Assembly: GCF_016806835.2 (NCBI RefSeq)
Contig: NZ_CP086111.1
Coordinates: 2,119,001-2,183,000 of the forward strand
Source of the DNA: Skermanella rosea
GTDB taxonomy: Bacteria > Pseudomonadota > Alphaproteobacteria > Azospirillales > Azospirillaceae
Length of the DNA: 64,000 bases
Reading direction: 5' to 3'
Numbering within the stretch: the first letter of the stretch is position 1; every line of letters begins with the position of its first letter. The notes under the pieces were generated by a model that saw only the letters and a list, made by a program, of their open reading frames with translations, made no database searches and was not told the origin of the DNA. The translations under genes were made by a program, and so were the position numbers. This document shows positions 9,626-18,737 of the stretch, one piece after another.

Positions 9626-9841
9626 TCAGGCCGCGTCGCTCACCGCGATCAGGCCGCCCAGCGCGCCGTAAGCCTTGCGATCGGCGCGCATCAATTCCAG
9701 CAGTTCGCGCAGGCTCTCCTGCGCGAAGGAGCAGGTCTGCCGGTCCAGTTCGGCGCGGGTCAGTTCGATGAAGCTGTCGAGCAGACGGGCGTGCACCCGG
9801 CAGGCGGAGCGGAGTTCGGAAGCGATGATCGGGGTGCGCAT
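9626..9841 (-). CDS. Small conserved-looking hypothetical protein
   Basis: 71 residues with no signal peptide or membrane segment. The sequence is predicted helical throughout (SACRVHARLLDSFIELTRAE, then FAQESLRELLELMRADRKAY), a two-helix pattern loosely like phasin or chaperone-type small proteins. I do not recognise the family. Its codon use resembles neighbouring genes. It ends 2 bp from the DUF2934 gene and is 141 bp downstream of the minus-strand antiporter stop, so it may have its own promoter in the AT-rich stretch 9870-9970. Confidence 0.55.
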   Translation of the reverse strand: MRTPIIASELRSACRVHARLLDSFIELTRAELDRQTCSFAQESLRELLELMRADRKAYGALGGLIAVSDAA

Positions 9842-9982
9842 GTCGACTGGCCCTTCGGCTCATGTTGAACGTGGCTCCATTACGCTTTTTTCCGGTTAAT
9901 GACTGGTAAAAGACTGGTCCCTGCGATCGATTTCAGACGAACTACCTCTTTTGAGAAAACAAGCCTTCGCACATTGCGCTAC

Positions 9983-11773
9983 TCAGCCGTTCTCCCGCCC
10001 TTGGAAATGTCCGCACTCTCCTTGCGGGGTTTTTCCATCCTTTGATGGCGCGGACCTCTGTCGATCCGTTTGGGGAGGAATCAGATTGGTCAGCTTGGCG
10101 TAAGCTTCCCCTCGGAATTCTTCGAGCTGTTCGGCGATCTCCCCGGACGAGCGGCCAAGCGAGCGGAGCAGCAGGCCGCCCAGGCGGAGGCTGCCCTCCA
10201 CCATCTCCGGGACGACGTGATTCGCACCGGCGTCGTGCAGAAGCTTCTGGTGTTCATGGTCCCGCGCCCGGGCATGGATGTCGAGCAGGGGGCTGAGCCG
10301 CCGGATCGCCTCCACCGCCCGTTCGGCCGCGTGGGGCTGGTCGAGCGTCACCACGGCCGCACGGGCGCGGTTGACGCCGGCGGCCTTCAGGACCTCGGCC
10401 CGGCTCGCGTCGCCGTAGTAGATCGGAAGGCCGCGCGCCCGGCCCTCCGCGACCCTCGACGGCTCCAGGTCGAACGCCATGTAAGGCAGGCGTTGCGCCT
10501 CCAGCAGCCGGGCGATGGTCTGGCCGACCCGGCCGAATCCGGCGATGATCACATGGCCCTTGAAGTCGCGGGCGTCCTCCTCCAGCCGGTGGAGTTCGGC
10601 CGGTCCGACCCGCGGCGACAGCAGCGAGCCGATCCAGCGGCCCGCCACCATCAGGAACGGCGTCAGCGCCATGGTCAGGGCCACGACCGCCAGCATGAGC
10701 TGACCGACCTGCCCCCCCAGCACGCCCAGCGCCATCGCGAGGCTGAACAGGACGAAGGCGAATTCGCCGCCCTGGCCGAGGCTGAGCCCGACCTGGGCCG
10801 ACACCGCCGTGGGAAAACCGAAGGACCGGCACAGCACGGTCAGCACGACCGCCTTGCCGAGCACCAATCCCGCGACCAGCGACAGCACCAGCGGCGCTTC
10901 CCGGACCACCAGCCCCAGGTCGATCGTCATGCCGACGGTCATGAAGAACAGCGCGAGCAGGATTCCCCGGAACGGCTCGATGTCGCCCTCCACCTGATGG
11001 CGGTACTCGGTCTCGGCGATCAGCAGGCCCGCCAGGAAGGCGCCCAGCGCCATCGACAGGCCGGCGACCTCGGTCAGGTAGCTGACGCTCAGCACGACCA
11101 GCAGCGTCACCCCGGTGAACAGCTCCGGCGACTTCGCCGCGGCGACCGCGCGCAGCGCCGGCCGCAGGATCAGCCGCCCGACGACCAGGATGACGAGCAG
11201 CGCCGCGACCGCCTTCAGCGCGGCGATGCCGAGCGCGCCGGCAAGGCGTGTCCCGCCGCCGGCCAGCAGCGGCACCAGGGTCAGCAGCGGGACCACCGCC
11301 AGGTCCTGGAGCAGCAGGATCGCGAAGGACACCCTGCCGTGCCGGGTCGGCAGCTCGCCGCGCTCCACCAGGATCTGCAGCACGATGGCGGTGGACGAGA
11401 GCGCCAGGCCGCCGGCCAGGATCGCTGCCGCCTCGCGCGGCTGGCCCAGCCAGCGGGCGGCGAAATAGAACAGGGCCGCGGTGACGACGACCTGGAGCGT
11501 GCCCAGCCCGAAGACATGGAAGCGGATCGCCTTGAGCCGCTCGATCGACAGTTCGAGCCCGATCGTGAACAGCAGGAACACGACTCCGAAGTTGGCCAGG
11601 ACGGTCATCCCGGAAACGTCGGAGACGATCGCCAGCCCGGCCGGGCCGATCAGCATTCCCGCCACGAGATATCCCAGCACCGGGCTGGAGCGCAGCCGCT
11701 GGAAGATCGGCACCACCAGGATGGCGGCCGCCAGGACGATGAGGACGTCGTGAAGATCTTGGGTGGCGTGCAT
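9983..11773 (-). CDS. CPA2-family monovalent cation:proton antiporter with RCK domain (KefB/KefC-like)
   Basis: 596 residues. About 12 membrane segments cover residues 1-385, including the family motifs VLGYLVAGMLIGP and FLLFTIGLELS. A cytoplasmic RCK_N/TrkA-N nucleotide-binding domain starts at about 405, with the Rossmann loop GFGRVG at 412-417 and the acidic strand-2 end FDLE. The role is K+ (or Na+)/H+ exchange gated by a nucleotide or glutathione adduct. No ancillary KefF/KefG-type gene is visible. The gene for a Crp/Fnr regulator lies 36 bp upstream on the same strand, so they probably share a transcript. The C-terminal 45 residues are polar and not conserved. Confidence 0.92.
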   Translation of the reverse strand: MHATQDLHDVLIVLAAAILVVPIFQRLRSSPVLGYLVAGMLIGPAGLAIVSDVSGMTVLANFGVVFLLFTIGLELSIERLKAIRFHVFGLGTLQVVVTAALFYFAARWLGQPREAAAILAGGLALSSTAIVLQILVERGELPTRHGRVSFAILLLQDLAVVPLLTLVPLLAGGGTRLAGALGIAALKAVAALLVILVVGRLILRPALRAVAAAKSPELFTGVTLLVVLSVSYLTEVAGLSMALGAFLAGLLIAETEYRHQVEGDIEPFRGILLALFFMTVGMTIDLGLVVREAPLVLSLVAGLVLGKAVVLTVLCRSFGFPTAVSAQVGLSLGQGGEFAFVLFSLAMALGVLGGQVGQLMLAVVALTMALTPFLMVAGRWIGSLLSPRVGPAELHRLEEDARDFKGHVIIAGFGRVGQTIARLLEAQRLPYMAFDLEPSRVAEGRARGLPIYYGDASRAEVLKAAGVNRARAAVVTLDQPHAAERAVEAIRRLSPLLDIHARARDHEHQKLLHDAGANHVVPEMVEGSLRLGGLLLRSLGRSSGEIAEQLEEFRGEAYAKLTNLIPPQTDRQRSAPSKDGKTPQGECGHFQGRENG

Positions 11774-11809
11774 TCGCGGCTCGACAGCAGGGGCATTTCG
11801 GAGGACGGG

Positions 11810-12508
11810 TCACTCGCCCCGGACTTCCTCCACCATATCGACCAGCCGCGAATAATCCTTAACGACGAGCGCATGGCTGCGTCGCTCGACGATCCCGCTC
11901 CGGGCAAGGTCGCTGAGCACGCGGGCGACCGTCTCCCGGGTCGTGCTGACCCGGCTCGCGATGTCGCCATGGACGGGAATCGGAGAGATTTCCGCGGTGT
12001 TGTCGGGCTTCAGCCCGGGCTTGGCAAGCCGGACAAGCTCCGCATGGACGCGGTTGTTGGCCCCGAGCGTGCTGAGATCCATGATCCGCCCGGTAGCGCT
12101 CCGGATGACGGCGGCCATCCGCTGCATCAGCATCAGCGCCACCTTGGGATGGGTCGTCACGATCTCCTGGAACAGGCGGGGCGGGACGAAGGCGATCAGC
12201 GTGTCGGTCAGCGCCACCACCGTGGCGGACCGCGGCTCGCCGTCCAGGGCCGAAAGCTCGCCCATGTAGCCCCCGGCGGAAACGTCGTCGAAGCTGATCT
12301 CCCGGCCGGACATGGAGAACATCACGACGCGCACCCGGCCCTCGACGACCAGGCAGGCATCCCGCGTCTCGCTGAGATGGTCGATGATCTGCTCGTCGGC
12401 CTTGTAGCGGCGCCAGCTGCACTGGCGGACGATGGCGGCACGTTCTTCCGGCGTCAGGGACGCCAGCAGATCGATCCGGTCTAGCGAGGCGGCCTGCACT
12501 TCCGGCAC
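11810..12508 (-). CDS. Crp/Fnr-family transcriptional regulator
   Basis: 232 residues. An N-terminal cyclic-nucleotide-binding fold (about 10-130) contains GGYMGELSALDGEPRSATVV, close to the PBC signature GELALLx-RSAT; a C-terminal winged helix contains HGDIASRVSTTRETVARVLS. No Cys cluster for an Fe-S centre is seen, so it is Crp-like rather than FNR-like; the RS in EPRSAT is compatible with cAMP binding. GTG 12508 is chosen because GGAG lies nine nt upstream; the open frame extends 62 codons further without protein-like character. It lies upstream of the KefB-type antiporter and may regulate it. Confidence 0.88.
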   Translation of the reverse strand: MPEVQAASLDRIDLLASLTPEERAAIVRQCSWRRYKADEQIIDHLSETRDACLVVEGRVRVVMFSMSGREISFDDVSAGGYMGELSALDGEPRSATVVALTDTLIAFVPPRLFQEIVTTHPKVALMLMQRMAAVIRSATGRIMDLSTLGANNRVHAELVRLAKPGLKPDNTAEISPIPVHGDIASRVSTTRETVARVLSDLARSGIVERRSHALVVKDYSRLVDMVEEVRGE

Positions 12509-12751
12509 GGTTGGATACTCCAGCAAGCAAGGGGCGCAATGGAACGGCGAGGGCGGACGAGGAGAGCGAAGGCTGAGGGGAGGATAGCCCACGACAGTTT
12601 CGCCCGCGACCCCCTGAAACCACCCGGCCGATCCGGAATCGTGCCGCACCGGCGAAATGACCTGTTGTACGCTTCCGATCAGCACCGATCTCATGAGTCA
12701 CGGCAATCGAGGCATTGTGCCGCCGTCGGCTTCGGCCCATCATCAACCAGC

Positions 12752-13525
12752 GTGTCAGCCCAGGTTCCGCCCGTGCTCCCCCAAGAAGATCCCGATCAGT
12801 CCGCGTCCTCCCCCGCCACCCCGGGCAAGGGCGGCAAGCCCCTGCGCATCGGCCTGATGGGCCGGGTCCGGGCCTATTTCCTGGCGGGCATCCTGGTGAC
12901 CGCGCCGGTCGCCATCACGCTCTATCTCGCCTGGGCGGTGATCAACCTGATCGACACCGCCGTGTCGCAGCTCCTCCCGGCGCAGTACAATCCTGAAAAT
13001 TACCTGCCGTTCAGCATCCCCGGCCTGGGCGTGGTGATCGTGATCGTGGCCCTCACGCTGACCGGCGCCCTGACCGCCGGCGTCATCGGAAGGCTGGTGG
13101 TCCGCGCCGGCGAGGCGGTGCTGGCCCGCATGCCGGTGGTGCGCAGCGTCTACGGCGCCACGAAGCAGATCCTGGAGACGGTGCTGGCCAACCAGTCCGC
13201 CGCCTTCCGGGAGGTCGTCCTGGTCGAGTATCCGAGGCGCGGGATCTGGACCCTGGGCTTCATCACCGGGCATACCCAGGGCGAGGTCCAGGACCTGACG
13301 GTGGACGACGTGGTCAACGTCTTCATCCCGACCACGCCGAACCCGACGTCGGGCTTCCTGCTGTTCGTCCCCCGTTCCGACCTGCACGTGCTGGAGATGA
13401 CCGTGGAGGAGGGGATCAAGATGGTCGTCTCCGGCGGGATCGTCACGCCGCCGGACCGCCGTCCGGTCACCGCCCGGCGCGGGAGCGTCGAGGAGCGGTC
13501 CAGGGCGCCGGAGACCGTGGAGTAG
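12752..13525 (+). CDS. DUF502 family membrane protein
   Basis: About 257 residues. Two hydrophobic segments (AYFLAGILVTAPVAITLYLA and GLGVVIVIVALTLTGALTAG) flank a short loop, followed by the hallmark RMPVVRSVYGATKQILETVL and FIPTTPNPTSGFLLFVPRSD of DUF502. Function is unknown; plant homologues (LIKE-COV) affect vascular patterning, but the bacterial role is not established. The start is uncertain: GTG 12752 gives a sensible N-terminus but has no clear RBS, and the frame is open back to 12539. It is divergent from the Crp-type regulator. The stop is followed one base later by an 11-copy tandem repeat. Confidence 0.85.
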   Translation: MSAQVPPVLPQEDPDQSASSPATPGKGGKPLRIGLMGRVRAYFLAGILVTAPVAITLYLAWAVINLIDTAVSQLLPAQYNPENYLPFSIPGLGVVIVIVALTLTGALTAGVIGRLVVRAGEAVLARMPVVRSVYGATKQILETVLANQSAAFREVVLVEYPRRGIWTLGFITGHTQGEVQDLTVDDVVNVFIPTTPNPTSGFLLFVPRSDLHVLEMTVEEGIKMVVSGGIVTPPDRRPVTARRGSVEERSRAPETVE

Positions 13526-13526
13526 G

Positions 13527-13680
13527 CCGGGGAGACTGGGCCGGGGAGACTGGGCCGGGGAGACTGGGCCGGGGAGACTGGGCCGGGGAGACTGGGCCGG
13601 GGAGACTGGGCCGGGGAGACTGGGCCGGGGAGACTGGGCCGGGGAGACTGGGCCGGGGAGACTGGGCCGAGGAGACTGGG
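13527..13680. repeat. Tandem repeat, 11 x 14 bp
   Basis: The unit CCGGGGAGACTGGG is repeated head to tail exactly 11 times. Copies 1-10 are identical and copy 11 has one change (CCGAGGAGACTGGG). The array begins one base after the DUF502 stop codon and ends 137 bp before the ClC start. Because 14 is not a multiple of 3, each copy shifts frame, so it is not coding. The near-perfect identity suggests recent expansion. Downstream bases (CGGAGGGCACCGGGCGG) look like decayed copies. Confidence 0.97.
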
Positions 13681-13817
13681 CGGAGGGCACCGGGCGGACC
13701 CGGGCGGCTTCCCGCGATCTCCCTCGGTGCCGCTTGGGGGCTTCGGGTGTTAAGGCTGGTGAAGCCCCCTTTTCCGGTTCGGCCGGGCAATCAGACCGAG
13801 TGCCGTGTTCCCCTCCC

Positions 13818-15689
13818 ATGTCCGAAGTCACACGCTACACGTCCGGCGCCCAGGCGAAGGATGACGACGCCAAGTCCGGGTCGCCGTCCGGGCAGGCCGA
13901 CCAGTCCCGGCTAGGCCGCCGCCTGAGCCTTTCGATTCCGACGCGGAAGCTGCGCAACAGCGAGCTCGTCCTGATCCTGGTCAGCGGCCTGCTGGGCGGC
14001 GTGGTCGGGTTCGGGGTCATGCTGCTCCACGACTTCGTCGAATTCCTGCACCACCTGGTCTTCGACCTCGGGGAAGGACGTTACCTGAGCGAGGGCGTCG
14101 GCATCGCTCCCGCCACCATGCTGGTGGTCCCGACCCTGGGCGGGCTGCTGGTCGGGACCCTGATGTTCTTCGTGCGCCGCTGGCGCCCCGGCGAGATCGT
14201 CGACCCGATCGAGGCGAACGCCCTGTTCGGCGGCAAGATGTCCCTGGTCGACAGCTTCCGGCTGACCGTCTCGACCCTGATCTCCAACGGCTGCGGCGCT
14301 TCGGTCGGGATGGAGGCCGCCTATACCCAGACCGGGGCCGGGCTCTCCTCGACCGTGGGGCAGGTGATGCGGCTCCGCCGCGGAGACCTGCGCATCCTGA
14401 CCGGCTGCGGCGCCGCGGCTGCGATCGCCGCCGCGTTCAACGCTCCCCTCGCCGGCGCCTTCTACGCCTTCGAGCTGGTCATCGGCAGCTACACCCTGGC
14501 GGCGCTCGCCCCCGTCGCGGTCGCCGCCGTGACGGCGACGCTGGTCGCGCGGATGACGATCGGGGTGGCGCCGATCTTCGCGGTCGATGCGCCCCTGATC
14601 GGCGTCGGCGCGGTCGATTACGCCGCCTTCGCGCTGGTCGGGTTCGCCTCCGGCTGGCTCGGCATCCTGACCATGCAGGCGGTCACCGTGTCCGAGCGGC
14701 TGTTCCGGCGGATGGCGCCCCAGATCTGGGCGCGCCCCGCGATCGGCGGGTTCTGCGTCGGCCTGATCGCGATGGCGGTTCCCCAGGTGCTGGGCAGCGG
14801 CCACGGCGCCCTGCAGATGAGCCTGGACGGGCAACTCGCCCTGCCGGTGCTGCTCGCGCTGCTGTCGGCGAAGATCCTGGCGTCCGCCATCTCCCTCGGG
14901 TCGGGGTTCCGCGGCGGGCTGTTCAGCTCGTCGCTGTTCCTCGGCAGCCTGTTCGGCGGAATCCTGGCCGAGCTGGCGCTGGGGCTCTATCCCGAGCTTT
15001 CGGTCAGCCAGACGGCCTTCATGCTGGTCGGCATGGGATCGGTCGCCGCTGCGATCATCGGGGCGCCGATCACCATGGTGATGCTCGTGCTGGAGATCAC
15101 CGCCGACTTCCCGGCGACGCTGGGCGTGCTGACCGGCGTGGTGGTCTCGAGCGTGGTGGTCCGCAAGGTCTTCGGCTATTCCTTCGCGACCTGGCGCTTC
15201 CACCTGCGCGGGGTGCCGATCCGGGGCGCCCACGATGTCGGCTGGATCGAGGATCTCACCGTCGGCCGGCTGATGCGGCGCGACCAGAAGATCGTCGCCG
15301 AAGACATGAGGATCGCGGCGCTCCGCCGGATCTACCCGCTGGGAAGCGTCAAGCAGGTCTTCGTCGTCGACGAGTCGGGCCAGTACATGGGGCTGGTCGA
15401 CATGGCCGCGGTCCACAACCCCGACCTGGACGAGAAGGCGGACGAGACCCAGGTCTCCGAGCTTGCCCGGAACGTCCGCTATTTCCTGCTGCCCCGGACC
15501 AACGTCCGGACCGCCCTGAAGCATTTCAGCGAGGCGGAGGAGGAGACCCTTCCCGTCCTGGACGGGCCGAGCAGCCGCAAGATCGTCGGCTACCTGACCG
15601 AGGCCTATGCGCTGCGCCGCTACAACCAGGAACTGGAGAAGCAGCGCAGCGACGAGCTGGGCATGAAGAACCTGTACGGCGCGGACTGA
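13818..15689 (+). CDS. ClC-type chloride channel/transporter with C-terminal CBS-like region
   Basis: About 623 residues. The ClC core (about 50-460) has some 10-12 hydrophobic segments. The gating-glutamate loop reads NGCGASVGMEAAYTQ, so the Glu is kept but the usual GREGP is GMEAA; the usual GSGIP is not recognisable, and the GxFxP motif appears as GGLFSSSLF. The C-terminal 130 residues (DLTVGRLMRRDQKIVAEDMR...) resemble a CBS pair. It is an anion channel or H+/anion exchanger of unknown selectivity. ATG 13818 is chosen; an in-frame start at 13734 would add 28 non-conserved residues. It is convergent with recG, with stops 6 bp apart. Confidence 0.9.
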   Translation: MSEVTRYTSGAQAKDDDAKSGSPSGQADQSRLGRRLSLSIPTRKLRNSELVLILVSGLLGGVVGFGVMLLHDFVEFLHHLVFDLGEGRYLSEGVGIAPATMLVVPTLGGLLVGTLMFFVRRWRPGEIVDPIEANALFGGKMSLVDSFRLTVSTLISNGCGASVGMEAAYTQTGAGLSSTVGQVMRLRRGDLRILTGCGAAAAIAAAFNAPLAGAFYAFELVIGSYTLAALAPVAVAAVTATLVARMTIGVAPIFAVDAPLIGVGAVDYAAFALVGFASGWLGILTMQAVTVSERLFRRMAPQIWARPAIGGFCVGLIAMAVPQVLGSGHGALQMSLDGQLALPVLLALLSAKILASAISLGSGFRGGLFSSSLFLGSLFGGILAELALGLYPELSVSQTAFMLVGMGSVAAAIIGAPITMVMLVLEITADFPATLGVLTGVVVSSVVVRKVFGYSFATWRFHLRGVPIRGAHDVGWIEDLTVGRLMRRDQKIVAEDMRIAALRRIYPLGSVKQVFVVDESGQYMGLVDMAAVHNPDLDEKADETQVSELARNVRYFLLPRTNVRTALKHFSEAEEETLPVLDGPSSRKIVGYLTEAYALRRYNQELEKQRSDELGMKNLYGAD

Positions 15690-15695
15690 CCGCTC

Positions 15696-17777
15696 CTATC
15701 CCGACCGCAGATACTTCACCGCCTGGTCCCGCTCGAACAGGTAGAGCAGCACGCGGAGCGCCTTGCCGCGCTCCGTCTGCAACTCCGGGTCCCTCTCCAG
15801 GATCAGCCGGGCGTCGTCGCGGGCGACCGCCAGCAGGTCGCCGTGGACGGCGAGGTCGGCCATGCGGAACTCCGGCAGGCCGCTCTGGCGCGTGCCCAGC
15901 ACCTCGCCGGCGCCGCGCAGGCGCAGGTCCTCCTCGGCGATCAGGAAGCCGTCCTCGGTCTCCTTCATGATCGAGAGCCGGGCCTTGGAGGTCTGGCTGA
16001 GGGGATTGTCGTAAAGCAGCAGGCAGGTCGAGGCGGCGGTGCCCCGGCCGATCCGGCCCCGGAGCTGGTGAAGCTGGGCGAGGCCGAAGCGCTCGGCATG
16101 CTCGATCACCATGACGGAGGCCTCGGGCACGTTGACCCCGACCTCGATCACCGTCGTCGCCACCAGCACGTCCAGGTCGCCGCCCGCGAAGGCGGCCATG
16201 ACAGTGTCCTTTTCCGTCGGCTTCATCTTGCCGTGGACCAGCCCGACCCGCTCGCCGATCTCCGCGCGCAGCAGCGCGTGCCGGTCGGTGGCGGCGGCGA
16301 GGTCGACCAGCTCCGATTCCTCCACCAGCGGGCAGACCCAATAAACCCGGGCGCCCTCGGCGATCTTGCGGCGGACGCCGGCGATCACCTCTTCCAGCCG
16401 GTCGATCGGGATCGTGATGGTGGTGACCGGCTTGCGGCCGGGCGGCTTCTCGGTCAGGCGCGACACGTCCATGTCGCCGTAGGCCGTCAGCGTCAGGGTC
16501 CGCGGGATCGGCGTCGCGGTCATCACCAGGACGTCGACGCCCCGGCCCTTGGACGACAGCTGGAGCCGCTGGTGGACGCCGAATCGGTGCTGCTCGTCGA
16601 TCACCGCGACGGCGAGGTCGCGGAACGCGACGTCCTCCTGGAACAGGGCATGGGTGCCGACGATGATGTCGATCTCCCCGGCGGCCAGCCGCTCGTAGAT
16701 GGCCGCCCGCGCCTTGCCCTTGTCGCGCCCGGTCAGCACGCCGAGCCGCACCCCGGCGGCCTCCGCCAGCGGCCCCAGCGTCTCGAAATGCTGGCGGGCG
16801 AGGATTTCCGTCGGGGCCATCAGCGCCGCCTGGGCGCCGGCCTCGACGGCGTTGAGCATGGCGAGCAGCGCCACGACCGTCTTGCCGCTGCCGACGTCGC
16901 CCTGGAGCAGGCGCAGCATGCGGCGGTCCGCCTGCATGTCGGCGTAGATCTCCTCCAGCGCTCCGGCCTGGGCGCCGGTCAGGGCGAAGGGCAGGGCCGC
17001 GACCACCTTGGCCCGCAGGCGGCCGTCGCCCTTGACCGATCGGCCCGACAGCTTGCGCTGGTGCTGGCGGATCAGGGCAAGTGCGAGCTGGTTGGACAGC
17101 AGCTCGTCGAAGGCGAGCCGGCAGCGCGGCGGCGCCAGGCCGGACAGGTCGGATTCGTCCTGCGGATTGTGGACGGTGCCGAGGGCGGCGCGCCATGACG
17201 GCCAGCCGCGCCGGGCCAGCCACGCGGGGTCCTGCCATTCCGGCAGTTCCCTGGCGGCGGCCAGGGCCGAGGCCATGGCCTTGCGCAACACCTTGGAGGC
17301 GAGGCCGGCGGTCATGGGATAGACCGGCTCGACCGCCTCGAACTCCCCCTTGGCGTCGGCCGGGACGATATGGTCCGGGTGCGCCATCTGGGGCGTGCCG
17401 TTGAACCACTCGACCTTGCCGCTGACGACGATCTGCTGCCCGAGCGGAAGCTGCTTCAGCAGCCACTCGCCGCGGGCGTGGAAGAACACCAGGTCGATCT
17501 CCCCGCTGTCGTCCCGGCAACGCACCTTGTAGGGGTGCCGCGGGTTCATCGGGGCGGAGTGGTGCTCCACCCGGACGGTCAAGGTCGCGATGGCGTTGTC
17601 GGGGGCGTTCGCCACGTCGGGCGCGAAGCGGCGGTCGATGATGCCGGTCGGCAGATGCCACAGCAGGTCCGCCACATGGGGACCGACCAGCTTCTCGGTC
17701 AGCTTGCCGAGCTTCGGTCCGAGCCCCTTCAGCGTCGTGACGGGAGCGAACAGGGGGAACAGGATGTCTGGCCGCAA
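15696..17777 (-). CDS. recG: ATP-dependent DNA helicase RecG
   Basis: 693 residues, the normal length. An N-terminal wedge/OB region (about 50-150) is followed by the superfamily 2 helicase core: Walker A GDVGSGKT at 293-300, the motif II box DEQH at 394-397, TATPIPRTL (motif III), then the second RecA fold with HGKM, TTVIEVGVNVP (motif V) and QLRGRIGRG (motif VI). It remodels stalled replication forks and Holliday junctions. TTG 17777 is chosen because GAGGG lies six nt upstream and MRPDILFPLFAPVTTLKGLG is the expected N-terminus. It is divergent from the GNAT gene. Confidence 0.96.
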   Translation of the reverse strand: MRPDILFPLFAPVTTLKGLGPKLGKLTEKLVGPHVADLLWHLPTGIIDRRFAPDVANAPDNAIATLTVRVEHHSAPMNPRHPYKVRCRDDSGEIDLVFFHARGEWLLKQLPLGQQIVVSGKVEWFNGTPQMAHPDHIVPADAKGEFEAVEPVYPMTAGLASKVLRKAMASALAAARELPEWQDPAWLARRGWPSWRAALGTVHNPQDESDLSGLAPPRCRLAFDELLSNQLALALIRQHQRKLSGRSVKGDGRLRAKVVAALPFALTGAQAGALEEIYADMQADRRMLRLLQGDVGSGKTVVALLAMLNAVEAGAQAALMAPTEILARQHFETLGPLAEAAGVRLGVLTGRDKGKARAAIYERLAAGEIDIIVGTHALFQEDVAFRDLAVAVIDEQHRFGVHQRLQLSSKGRGVDVLVMTATPIPRTLTLTAYGDMDVSRLTEKPPGRKPVTTITIPIDRLEEVIAGVRRKIAEGARVYWVCPLVEESELVDLAAATDRHALLRAEIGERVGLVHGKMKPTEKDTVMAAFAGGDLDVLVATTVIEVGVNVPEASVMVIEHAERFGLAQLHQLRGRIGRGTAASTCLLLYDNPLSQTSKARLSIMKETEDGFLIAEEDLRLRGAGEVLGTRQSGLPEFRMADLAVHGDLLAVARDDARLILERDPELQTERGKALRVLLYLFERDQAVKYLRSG

Positions 17778-17891
17778 GGAGCGCCCTCGTTACGCGGGAT
17801 GGGATGGCGGACTTAGCCGCAGCCGGCCCGTTGTCGCAAGTTCCGCGTCGTGCTTCAATCCCGAGCGACGGATCGAACGGGGAGCGCTGGC

Positions 17892-18731
17892 GTGACGGTC
17901 AGGACGATGAGCCGGGGCGAGGTGGATCAGGTGATCGAGTGGGCGGCCGAGGAAGGCTGGAATCCCGGGCTGGGCGACGCGGTGCCGTTCCATGCCGCCG
18001 ACCCGAGCGGTTTCCTGGTCGCGGAGGCTGGCGACGGCCGGCCGGCCGCGGCCGTCTCCGTCGTGCGCTATGGCGAGGACCTGGGCTTCCTCGGGCTCTA
18101 TATCGCGCGGCCGGAATACCGGGGGCGGGGACTGGGCATGGCGGTCTGGCGGGCCGGCATGGCGTATCTGGCCGGACGGACGGTCGGCCTGGACGGCGTC
18201 GTTGCCCAGCAGGACAATTACCGGAAGTCGGGCTTCGTCCTGGCGCATCGCAATGTGCGCTACCAGGGGACCGTGCCGGCGGTTACGCCGCCGGACCGGC
18301 TCACCGACCTTGCCGCGGTGCCGTTCGACCGGCTGCTGGGTTACGACCGGCCGCTGTTCGGCGCGCCGCGCCCGGCCTTCCTGTCGGCCTGGATCGGCAT
18401 GCCCGGGGTCGTCGGGCTGGCCGCCGTGGGAGCCGCCGGGGACCTCGGCGGCTATGCAGTCGCCCGGCCCTGCCGGGCCGGCTGGAAGATCGGGCCGCTG
18501 TTCGCCGACGATGCGGAAACGGCGGACAAGCTGTTCCGCGGGCTGTGCGCCAGGATCCCCGGGGGCGAGCCGGTGATCCTGGACGTGCCGGAGCCGAATC
18601 GCGCCGCGGTGGCGCTGGCCGGGCGGTACGGCCTCGTCCCGGTGTTCGAGACCGCCCGCATGTATGCCGGCCGGCCGCTCGACCTGGACCTCGGCCGGAT
18701 CTTCGGCATCACGACGTTCGAGCTGGGGTGA
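17892..18731 (+). CDS. GNAT N-acetyltransferase, two-domain
   Basis: 279 residues. The N-terminal GNAT domain (about 1-130) contains LYIARPEYRGRGLGMAVWRA, the acetyl-CoA-binding RGxGxA-type motif. A second domain of the type found in YitH-like acetyltransferases covers about 150-275 and contains GYAVARPCRAGWKIGPLFAD. It transfers an acetyl group to an unknown amine. GTG 17892 is chosen because GGGGAG lies about 7 nt upstream and the GNAT fold starts directly after. Its stop is 6 bp from the stop of the convergent polyamine-permease gene. Confidence 0.88.
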   Translation: MTVRTMSRGEVDQVIEWAAEEGWNPGLGDAVPFHAADPSGFLVAEAGDGRPAAAVSVVRYGEDLGFLGLYIARPEYRGRGLGMAVWRAGMAYLAGRTVGLDGVVAQQDNYRKSGFVLAHRNVRYQGTVPAVTPPDRLTDLAAVPFDRLLGYDRPLFGAPRPAFLSAWIGMPGVVGLAAVGAAGDLGGYAVARPCRAGWKIGPLFADDAETADKLFRGLCARIPGGEPVILDVPEPNRAAVALAGRYGLVPVFETARMYAGRPLDLDLGRIFGITTFELG

Positions 18732-18737
18732 CCGGGC

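Noticed and set aside
10070-12484. Plus-strand open frame of about 800 codons
   Set aside because: It is antisense to the well-supported antiporter and Crp/Fnr genes and encodes low-complexity Gln/Arg/Asp/His-rich sequence, the usual shadow of GC-rich codon bias.
13527-13680. CRISPR array
   Set aside because: The units are contiguous with no spacers, 14 bp long, and no cas genes are present.
13467-13790. Minus-strand Pro/Ser-rich repeat protein (PGPVSPAQSPRPSL units)
   Set aside because: It is a translation of the 14-bp tandem repeat; the repeat cycles through all frames and there is no RBS or conserved start.
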